Source: Rhodoblastus acidophilus (lineage in GTDB: Bacteria; Pseudomonadota; Alphaproteobacteria; Rhizobiales; Beijerinckiaceae). From it: 64,000 nucleotides of DNA. Under the pieces are notes generated by a model. That model was not told the DNA's origin and ran no database searches. It saw nothing but the letters and a program-made list of their open reading frames with translations. Positions within the stretch are counted from its first letter, which is position 1. Each line of letters opens with the position of its first letter. Where the stretch lies: assembly GCF_025961575.1 (NCBI RefSeq), contig NZ_JAOQNX010000001.1:124001-188000 (forward strand), read 5' to 3'. The position numbers and the translations under genes were made by a program. This document shows, piece by piece, positions 57,878-64,000 of the stretch.

Positions 57878-58762
57878 TCAGAGCGCCCCGACGATTCGTT
57901 TCAGCTCAGCCCTGAATTCCGGCTCGATATCCGGCCGCGCCAGGGCGAAGGCGACATTGGCCGCCAGGAACCCGACCTTGGAGCCGGTGTCATAGGTCTT
58001 GCCGTCAAAATGGTGGCCGAAGAATTTCTGCGCCTTGGCCAGTTCGATCATGGAATCGGTGAGCTGGATTTCGCCGCCGGCGCCCTTCTGGCCCTTGCCG
58101 AGCAGGTCGAAAATCTGCGGCTCCAGGATATAGCGGCCGGAAATGATGAAATTCGACGGCGCGGTTCCCTGCGGCGGCTTTTCCACCATTCCAGTGATTT
58201 CAAAGGCCTGGCCGAATTCCTGGCCCCGCGCCACCACACCATATTGATGGGTCTGGTCGTTCGGCACGGTTTCGACGGCGATCACATTGCCGCCATGGGC
58301 GTTGTAGGTGTCGACGCATTGCTGCAGGCAGCGTTTGCCGCTGGCGCCCGGCAAGGTGATCATGTCGGGCAGCAGGACGGCGAAAGGCTCGTCGCCGACG
58401 ATATCGCGCGCGCACCAGACGGCGTGGCCGAGGCCAAGCGGCGACTGCTGGCGCGTAAAACTGGTGGCGCCCGCCGCCGGCAGGTCGGCCTTCAGCCCGT
58501 CCAGCTCCTTCAGCTTGTTGCGGCGCTGGAGCGTGTCCTCGAGTTCGTAGGCGATATCGAAATGGTCCTCGATCACCGCCTTATTGCGGCCGGTGACGAA
58601 GATGAAATGCTCGATGCCGGCCTCGCGCGCCTCTTCGACGCAATGCTGGAGCACGGGGCGATCCACGACGGTCAGCATTTCCTTGGGCACGGTCTTGGTC
58701 GCGGGCAGAACGCGGGTGCCGAGACCAGCGACGGGAAATACGGCTTTACGAATTTTCTTCAT
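57878..58762 (-). CDS. galU: UTP-glucose-1-phosphate uridylyltransferase
   Basis: Makes UDP-glucose from UTP and glucose 1-phosphate for polysaccharides and lipopolysaccharide. The 294-residue protein has the nucleotide loop FPVAGLGTRVLPATKTVPKE (9-28), VDRPVLQHCVEEA, GLGHAVWCA and VEKPP. It is divergent from galE with a 181-base gap; together they provide UDP-glucose and UDP-galactose. Confidence 0.96.
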   Translation of the reverse strand: MKKIRKAVFPVAGLGTRVLPATKTVPKEMLTVVDRPVLQHCVEEAREAGIEHFIFVTGRNKAVIEDHFDIAYELEDTLQRRNKLKELDGLKADLPAAGATSFTRQQSPLGLGHAVWCARDIVGDEPFAVLLPDMITLPGASGKRCLQQCVDTYNAHGGNVIAVETVPNDQTHQYGVVARGQEFGQAFEITGMVEKPPQGTAPSNFIISGRYILEPQIFDLLGKGQKGAGGEIQLTDSMIELAKAQKFFGHHFDGKTYDTGSKVGFLAANVAFALARPDIEPEFRAELKRIVGAL

Positions 58763-58943
58763 GGATCGTCCATCTCAGCTGATGAAGCTTCGGTAAGCTC
58801 ATAGCACCGCAACGGTGGCCGCGTTAAGGAGATTGCGGCGCCCGCCCGCCTGCCGCTTTAGTCTATCCCCTTCCGTTCACGGGCGGATTCGACTAAATCG
58901 GGACGATTCCCGCGACGTCTCGTCGCATTGCACAGGATTTCAC

Positions 58944-59933
58944 ATGACCGTCCTCGTTACCGGCGGCGCCGGCTATATCGGTTCGCACATGGTTTTGGAG
59001 CTGGTCGAGGCCGGCGAAAAGGTCGTCGTGCTCGACAATCTCTCGACCGGCCGCCGCGACGCCGTGCATCCTGACGCGGAACTGGTGGTCGGAGAATTCG
59101 GCGACGCCGCTTTGGTGAAAGACTTGCTCGCCAGCCGGGGCGTCGATGCCATCATCCATTTCGCGGCGAAAATCGTCGTGCCCGAATCCGTGTCCGACCC
59201 GCTCGGCTATTATCTCAACAACACAGCCTCGGCCCGCAGCCTGCTGGCCTGCGCGGTGGAAAGCGGCGTGAAACATTTCATCTTCTCCTCAACCGCCGCC
59301 GTCTATGGCGATCCCGAGCAGAACCCGGTCACCGAGGACGAAACGCTCAAGCCGGTTTCGCCCTATGGCCGCTCAAAACTGATGGTCGAATGGATGCTGG
59401 CCGACACCGCCGCCGCCCATGACCTCAAATATGTGGTGCTGCGCTATTTCAACGTCGCCGGCGCCGATCCCAAGGGGCGCACCGGCCAGTCCTTCCCCAA
59501 CGCCACCCATCTGATCAAGGTGGCGGTGCAGGCCGCTCTGGGCATGCGCAAAGGCATGGAGATGTTCGGCACGGATTATCCGACCCCCGACGGCACCTGT
59601 CTGCGCGACTACATCCAGGTCACCGACCTCGCCCGCGCCCATATGGACGCGCTCAAACATTTGCGCGCGGGCGGCGACAACCTGACCTGCAATTGCGGCT
59701 ACAAGCGCGGCTATTCCGTGAAGGAGGTGATCGAGACGGTGAAAAAAGTCTCGGGCGTCGATTTCCCGGTGAAAATTTCGGGACGCCGGCCCGGCGATCC
59801 CGCGGCGATCGTCGCCGACAACGCCCGCGCCAAATCGGTGCTGGGCTGGACGCCCGAACATGACGATCTCGAAGAGATCGTGCGCCAGGCCCTGGCGTGG
59901 GAGAAGAAGCTCTTGGCGGAACAGGCGGACTGA
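58944..59933 (+). CDS. galE: UDP-glucose 4-epimerase
   Basis: Interconverts UDP-glucose and UDP-galactose with bound NAD. The 329-residue extended SDR has GGAGYIG at 7-13, the SSTAAVYG serine-threonine segment and the catalytic YGRSK (Y-x3-K). The ATG at 58944 has AGGAT upstream; the open frame back to 58815 is not expected to be translated. It converges on a small secreted-protein gene 6 bases beyond its stop. Confidence 0.95.
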   Translation: MTVLVTGGAGYIGSHMVLELVEAGEKVVVLDNLSTGRRDAVHPDAELVVGEFGDAALVKDLLASRGVDAIIHFAAKIVVPESVSDPLGYYLNNTASARSLLACAVESGVKHFIFSSTAAVYGDPEQNPVTEDETLKPVSPYGRSKLMVEWMLADTAAAHDLKYVVLRYFNVAGADPKGRTGQSFPNATHLIKVAVQAALGMRKGMEMFGTDYPTPDGTCLRDYIQVTDLARAHMDALKHLRAGGDNLTCNCGYKRGYSVKEVIETVKKVSGVDFPVKISGRRPGDPAAIVADNARAKSVLGWTPEHDDLEEIVRQALAWEKKLLAEQAD

Positions 59934-59939
59934 TCCGCC

Positions 59940-60332
59940 TCAATCCTCGACGGGACGGTAGAGGGAGGAATACAGCCGCGCCACGCCGAGCCGGCAAAAG
60001 GCGTTGGCGCTGAGATACATCGTGCCATCCCATCCCTTGTATTTGGCGTCGCATTTCGCTTGCAGGCCGTTATAGACCTGCTTGTCCGCGGCGCTCAGCT
60101 TTTGCCAAAAGTCCAGTCCGCACTTGCGTTCGGCGACAGGCGCGATGTCCAGGTCGCCGGAGGCCCCGAAGGCGCAGGACTCGGCGATTTCAGCGCCTTG
60201 CTCGCAGCCCGGCGCTGCCTTGATCGCCCGATTGACGCGGTCGATATAATCAGGCCCATGGTCCTTCACGGGACAGTCCAACGCCCAGGCGGGCCCGGCG
60301 CAAAGCAGCGCCAGCAAAGCGGTTTTGCGCAT
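59940..60332 (-). CDS. Small secreted cysteine-rich protein
   Basis: A 130-residue precursor with a short signal peptide (cut after AWA near residue 17). The mature part has six cysteines, which suggests three disulfides in the periplasm, and ends with YLSANAFCRLG and a short tail. No family was recognised, though the compact cysteine pattern recalls lysozyme-inhibitor-like periplasmic proteins. It lies just after cutA on the same strand. Confidence 0.75.
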   Translation of the reverse strand: MRKTALLALLCAGPAWALDCPVKDHGPDYIDRVNRAIKAAPGCEQGAEIAESCAFGASGDLDIAPVAERKCGLDFWQKLSAADKQVYNGLQAKCDAKYKGWDGTMYLSANAFCRLGVARLYSSLYRPVED

Positions 60333-60334
60333 CG

Positions 60335-60655
60335 TCAGCGCTCCGTTTCGCGCCGCAGCCAGTCCAGATAGGAGGGATCGCCCGCCACGACAGGCGTGGC
60401 GATGATCTCAGGCAGTTCGTAGCTGTGCAGCGCGCGGATCGCGGCGGCGACGGCGTCGAAATCGCCGCGCCGCGCCTTGGCGGCCAGCAAATATTCTTTT
60501 TCGCGCGCCGCCGCGCCCTTCCAGACGTAATGGCTGACGACTTCCGTCACTTGCACGCAGGCGGCGAGCTTTTGCGTCACCAGCGCGGCGGCCATCTGGT
60601 GCGCCCTGGCCTCGTCGTCGACGGTGGTCTGGACGACACAAAAGGCTAAATCCAT
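60335..60655 (-). CDS. cutA: Divalent-cation tolerance protein CutA
   Basis: A 106-residue CutA1 protein, a stable trimer linked to copper tolerance but of unclear mechanism. Family segments are TTVDDEARAHQMAAALV, KLAACVQV, VSHYVWKG, EYLLAAKAR and SYELPEIIATPV. Its start overlaps the hemH 3' end by 10 bases, so it is cotranscribed with hemH. Confidence 0.95.
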   Translation of the reverse strand: MDLAFCVVQTTVDDEARAHQMAAALVTQKLAACVQVTEVVSHYVWKGAAAREKEYLLAAKARRGDFDAVAAAIRALHSYELPEIIATPVVAGDPSYLDWLRRETER

Positions 60656-61665
60656 CCGCCGGTCTCCGCGCGAACAATGTCCTCCAGGACGTCGATGGCC
60701 TCTGGCCCATCGTTCAGGCAGGGGACGAGCGCGAAATTTTCGCCGCCGGCGTCCAGGAAGGCGTGGCGGTTTTCGACCCCCAGCTCCTCCAGCGTCTCCA
60801 GGCAGTCGGCAAAAAAGCCGGGAGCGATCACCACGATGTTCTTCGCCCCTTCGGCGGGCAGGCTTTCGACCGTCTCCAGCGTATAGGGCTGGAGCCATTC
60901 CTTGGGGCCGAACCGCGACTGGAAGGTCATGACCATCTTGTCGGCGAGGCCGGTGGCGAAGCCGAGCAGGCGGGTGGTCTTGGCGCAATGGCAATAATAG
61001 GGATCGCCGCGCTCGGAATAATCTTTTGGTATGCCGTGCCAGGACACGACGATGCGGTCGGGCGTGAACGGCAATTCCGTCAGTCTTTTGCGCAGGGTCG
61101 AGGACAGCGCCTCGATATAGATGGGACGCTCGTAGAAGGGCGCGGCGATGCGCAAAGTGGGCTGCCAGCGCATTTGCTTCAGCGCATCAAAAACCTTGTC
61201 GGCGACCGTGGCGAAGGTTGCGGCGCAATATTGCGGGTAGAGCGGGACCACCAGCAGCCGGTCGCAGCCCTGCGCCTGCAAGTGCAGAATTTTTTCCGCG
61301 ATCGCCGGCTTGCCGTAGCGCATGGCCCAGTCGACGATGATGATCCGGTCGCCTGCGTCCGAAAGTCGCGCCGCGAGCTTTTCGGTCTGCGAGCGGGTGA
61401 CCGTCTTCAACGGGCCCTCGTCGCGCTCATGGTTCCAGATCGCCTCATAGTCCTTGCCTTTTTGCGTGGAACGCTTGGGCAGGACCATCAGGTGGAGGAT
61501 CGGCAGCCAGAGCCAGGGCGAGGTCTCGATGACCCGCCGGTCCGACAGGAATTCCGCGAGATAGCGGCGCATGGGCCAATAGGATGTCGCCTCGGGCGTG
61601 CCGAGGTTGACCAGCAGCACGCCGATCTTTCCGAACTGTGGCGGATGGAGTGTCGAAGAGGTCAT
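60646..61665 (-). CDS. hemH: Ferrochelatase
   Basis: Inserts ferrous iron into protoporphyrin IX, the last step of heme synthesis. The 339-residue protein has the N-terminal GVLLVNLGTPEA, PLYPQY, the catalytic histidine in SWHGIPKDY, and APGFFADCLETLEE. It is divergent from hemN, another heme gene, and the 123-base gap carries a FixK/FnrL-type box. Confidence 0.97.
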   Translation of the reverse strand: MTSSTLHPPQFGKIGVLLVNLGTPEATSYWPMRRYLAEFLSDRRVIETSPWLWLPILHLMVLPKRSTQKGKDYEAIWNHERDEGPLKTVTRSQTEKLAARLSDAGDRIIIVDWAMRYGKPAIAEKILHLQAQGCDRLLVVPLYPQYCAATFATVADKVFDALKQMRWQPTLRIAAPFYERPIYIEALSSTLRKRLTELPFTPDRIVVSWHGIPKDYSERGDPYYCHCAKTTRLLGFATGLADKMVMTFQSRFGPKEWLQPYTLETVESLPAEGAKNIVVIAPGFFADCLETLEELGVENRHAFLDAGGENFALVPCLNDGPEAIDVLEDIVRAETGGWI

Positions 61666-61740
61666 GGCTAAATCGGGAAAACTCGTCTATTGTTATTCCG
61701 ATAACGCTGCGCGGAAAGCAATGGATCAGGCCAGGGCCGT

Positions 61741-61754
61741 TTGATCCGCGTCAA
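61741..61754 (+). promoter_or_regulatory. FixK/FnrL-type box upstream of hemN
   Basis: TTGAT-CCGC-GTCAA fits the FNR/FixK consensus TTGAT-N4-(A/G)TCAA. It lies 34 bases before the hemN start, as expected for a gene induced at low oxygen. Confidence 0.7.
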
Positions 61755-61788
61755 GGAGCGCGCGCGTGACTTGTGTCTAAGAGGGAAC

Positions 61789-63141
61789 ATGAGCACTCTT
61801 TCGTCCAGTCTGGTCCTAGCCGAAAAGTCGGTCCCTCGCTATACGAGCTATCCGACCGCCCCTCATTTTTCCGACGCCGTGGGCGCCGAAAAGGCCGGAG
61901 AGTGGCTGCGCGCCCTCGATCCGCGCGCGCGTCTGTCGCTCTATGTACACGTCCCATATTGCCGGGAGCTGTGCACTTATTGCGGTTGCCACACCAAGGC
62001 GACGCAAAAAGCCGAGCCGCTCGACGCCTATGCGGCGACGCTCGAGCAGGAAATTGAGCTGGTCGCCAATGCGACCCCTGCGCGCACCGTCACCCACGCC
62101 CATTGGGGCGGCGGCACCCCGAGCCTGCTCGGCGGCGCCCGCCTGCTCGCCCTCACCGACGCTTTGCGCAGCCGCTTCGCCTTCGCCCCCGGCGCCGAAA
62201 TCTCCATCGAGATCGACCCGCGCCACGCCGACCGCGAGCTGACCGACTCCCTGGCCGTCGCCGGCTTCAATCGCGTCAGCCTCGGCGTGCAGGACCTCAA
62301 CGATCACGTCCAGCAGGCCATCGGCCGCGTCCAGCCGTTTGAAGTGGTGGAAAAGTGCGTCGCCGACCTCCGCGCCAGCGGGTTCAAGGCGATCAACCTC
62401 GACCTCATGTACGGCCTGCCCTACCAGACCGAAGAGGATGTGATCCGCACCGCCGAACTCGCGGCCTCGCTGAACCCGAGCCGCCTCGCCATTTTCGGCT
62501 ATGCCCACGCCCCCTGGTTCGCCAAGCGCCAGCAGCTCATCAACGCCGCCGCCCTGCCTGGCGCCGCCGAGCGCCTGCGCCAGGCCGCCATCACCCGCGA
62601 AACGCTGGTGGCCAAGGGCTATCAGGCCATCGGCCTCGACCATTTCGCCTTGCCGTCCGACCCTATGGCGATCGCCGCCCGCAACGGCACGCTGCGCCGC
62701 AATTTCCAGGGCTATACGGTCGATCAGGCCGACGCCATGCTGCCCTTCGGCGCCTCGTCAATCGGCAAGCTGCCGCAGGGCTATATCCAGAACGCCCCCG
62801 ATGTCGGCGGCTGGCGCCGCGCCGTCGAGGCCGGCCAGTTCAGCGTGGTCAAGGGCGTCGCCTTCACCCGTGAGGACATTGCCCGCGCCGCGGTGATCGA
62901 GCGCCTGATGTGCGATTTCAGCGTTGATTACGGCGCGATCGCCGAAAAAATGCTCGGCGACGTCGCCGCCTTCGACGGGGCGCAAGAGGAACTGTCGCAA
63001 CTGGTCCGTGACGGCGTCGCCACCCAGGAAGGCCGCACCGTGGCGCTCACCGAACCCGGAAAACCCTTCATGCGTCTGGTCGCCGCGGCCTTCGACGCTT
63101 ATCTCAAGGCGCGCGCCGCCAAGCACAGCGTCGCCGTCTAA
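61789..63141 (+). CDS. hemN: Oxygen-independent coproporphyrinogen III oxidase
   Basis: A radical-SAM enzyme that makes protoporphyrinogen IX under low oxygen. The 450-residue protein has the cluster motif C58-x3-C62-x2-C65-x-C67, the SAM-binding GGGTPS and DLMYGLPYQT. The start at 61789 has GAGGGAA just upstream; the reading from 61741 starts within the FixK box and is unlikely. It ends with a clear terminator. Confidence 0.97.
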   Translation: MSTLSSSLVLAEKSVPRYTSYPTAPHFSDAVGAEKAGEWLRALDPRARLSLYVHVPYCRELCTYCGCHTKATQKAEPLDAYAATLEQEIELVANATPARTVTHAHWGGGTPSLLGGARLLALTDALRSRFAFAPGAEISIEIDPRHADRELTDSLAVAGFNRVSLGVQDLNDHVQQAIGRVQPFEVVEKCVADLRASGFKAINLDLMYGLPYQTEEDVIRTAELAASLNPSRLAIFGYAHAPWFAKRQQLINAAALPGAAERLRQAAITRETLVAKGYQAIGLDHFALPSDPMAIAARNGTLRRNFQGYTVDQADAMLPFGASSIGKLPQGYIQNAPDVGGWRRAVEAGQFSVVKGVAFTREDIARAAVIERLMCDFSVDYGAIAEKMLGDVAAFDGAQEELSQLVRDGVATQEGRTVALTEPGKPFMRLVAAAFDAYLKARAAKHSVAV

Positions 63142-63160
63142 GGCGAGACACGCAATTGGA

Positions 63161-63193
63161 GCCGGCGGCCGTTCAAAACGTCGCCGGCTTTTT
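63161..63193 (+). terminator. Intrinsic terminator after hemN
   Basis: GCCGGCG (63161-63167) and CGCCGGC (63182-63188) form the stem of a hairpin, extended inward by imperfect pairing, followed by five T. It begins 20 bases after the hemN stop. Confidence 0.8.
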
Positions 63194-63294
63194 CGTTTCG
63201 ACGCGTTTGTTCGTGAAAACGCTATGGCCGCCGTGCGCAAAACCGACATAATGGCCGGCGAAAACCAGTCGAGCCACCGGAGCGCCCCGCCCGC

Positions 63295-64000
63295 ATGATT
63301 TCCGAAAAACTCGTCTTTTCCCGCCGCGCCGTCCTCGCCGCCGCCGCGACCCTGCCGCTTCTGCGCAACGCGCGCGCCGAACAGGCGACGCATCGCAGCC
63401 ACGGCCTGTCCTCCTTCGGCGATCTCGCCCTTCCCGCCGATTTCAAAGCGTTCCCCTACGCCCAGCCCGATGCGCCCAAGGGCGGTCAATTGATCATGGA
63501 GGCGGGCGGCAGCTCCTGGGATTCCCTCAACGGTTTCATCCTCCAGGGCAATCCGGCCCAGGGCCTGAGCCTTGTCTATGACACGCTGATGGCCGGCAGC
63601 CTCGACGAGGACAACACGCTCTACGGCCTCGTGGCCGAAGCGGTCGAATATAGCGACGACAAGAAGACCTATCGTTTCTTCCTGCGCAAGCAGGCGCGCT
63701 TCCATGACGGCTCGCCCCTCACCGCCACCGACGTGGTTTTTTCACTCAATGTGTTGCGGGAAAAGGGCCATCCGCTGATCCGCCAATTGCTGCGCGATCT
63801 CGATCGCGTCGAGGCGGAGGCCCCCGACCGGGTGCTGGTGGTGCTGAAGGACGGGTTCGGGCGCGACTCCATCCTCAATGTCGCGGGCCAGCCGATCTTT
63901 TCCGCCGCCTATTACGCCAAGCGCGATTTCGGCCGCGCCGGACTGGAGCCGCCGCTGGGCTCCAGCGCCTACAAGATCGGCGCGTTCGAGCAGGGCCGCT
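63295..64000 (+). CDS. Peptide ABC transporter substrate-binding protein, YejA-like (3' end outside window)
   Basis: The first 235 residues of a periplasmic solute-binding protein of family 5. A twin-arginine-type signal (SRRAVLAAAATLPLL, cut after ARA near 26) is followed by the family pattern GLSSFGDLALPADFKAFPY, DAPKGG, and FRLRK-like YRFFLRKQARFHDG with TATDVVFSL. The match to YejA, the binding protein of the microcin C / peptide importer YejABEF, rests on the GLSxFGDL and APKGG segments. yejB-like genes would be expected just beyond the window. Confidence 0.87.
   Translation, partial: MISEKLVFSRRAVLAAAATLPLLRNARAEQATHRSHGLSSFGDLALPADFKAFPYAQPDAPKGGQLIMEAGGSSWDSLNGFILQGNPAQGLSLVYDTLMAGSLDEDNTLYGLVAEAVEYSDDKKTYRFFLRKQARFHDGSPLTATDVVFSLNVLREKGHPLIRQLLRDLDRVEAEAPDRVLVVLKDGFGRDSILNVAGQPIFSAAYYAKRDFGRAGLEPPLGSSAYKIGAFEQGR

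Noticed and set aside
59933-60332. Small secreted protein as a known lysozyme inhibitor
   Set aside because: The cysteine pattern is only loosely similar; not enough to name a family.

Overview
The window is high-GC DNA that is densely packed with genes. It looks like the chromosome of an alphaproteobacterium of the order Hyphomicrobiales (Rhizobiales). The Beijerinckiaceae/Methylocystaceae side is my guess, but nothing here fixes the family. Supporting marks are a DivL-type kinase with tyrosine at the phospho-acceptor position followed by tsaE-amgK, murU, addB and addA; a tolQRAB-pal-cpoB-tilS-ftsH-glmM run; class I lysyl-tRNA synthetase; a DUF4164 gene coupled to zapA; CtrA-type TTAA-N7-TTAA boxes; and a FixK/FnrL-type box before hemN. 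No rRNA, tRNA, IS element, prophage or CRISPR array was seen.

Layout. 1-3.6 kb (minus): central carbon genes gap, pgk, an unknown gene and fba (cut by the window edge). 4.0-4.7 kb (plus): DUF4164 and zapA, then one intergenic palindromic repeat. 4.8-11 kb: a secreted unknown, DUF952-pyrD, lysS and a set of membrane proteins (YdcZ-like, ArsB-like). 11-13.1 kb: alkylation repair (Ogt divergent from an Ada-AlkA fusion). 13.1-15.4 kb: a GMC oxidoreductase and a coupled unknown.

15.5-26.0 kb is the most interesting part and reads as a neutral-lipid (wax ester) locus. It holds a WS/DGAT acyltransferase, a small Tat-exported HiPIP, a TPR protein, a TetR regulator, a patatin lipase, a granule protein (phasin), a two-domain fatty acyl-CoA reductase like that of Marinobacter, an anchored alpha/beta hydrolase and a FadD acyl-CoA ligase. 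Together these could activate fatty acids, reduce acyl-CoA to fatty alcohol, esterify it to wax ester, coat the inclusion and mobilise it again. The control regions carry a perfect palindrome and a three-copy TAGAATCC motif.

26.1-31.8 kb: the four-gene ligase-associated DNA repair set (PdeM phosphoesterase, DEXH helicase, metallo-beta-lactamase-fold exonuclease, ATP-dependent ligase). 31.8-42.4 kb (minus): glmM, ftsH, tilS and the Tol-Pal envelope system with ybgC. A perfect CtrA box lies in front of tolQ. 42.5-43.9 kb: ahcY with its terminator.

44.1-54.7 kb (plus): one long overlapping operon, divL, tsaE-amgK, murU, addB, addA. AddA ends right after its helicase part and lacks the expected C-terminal nuclease domain. 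54.8-64 kb: a beta-barrel outer-membrane protein, a soluble chemoreceptor with a zinc-binding CZB domain, galU, galE, a small secreted protein, cutA, hemH, hemN and the start of a YejA-like peptide-binding protein.

All calls rest on reading sequence and remembered family features. No database search was run.
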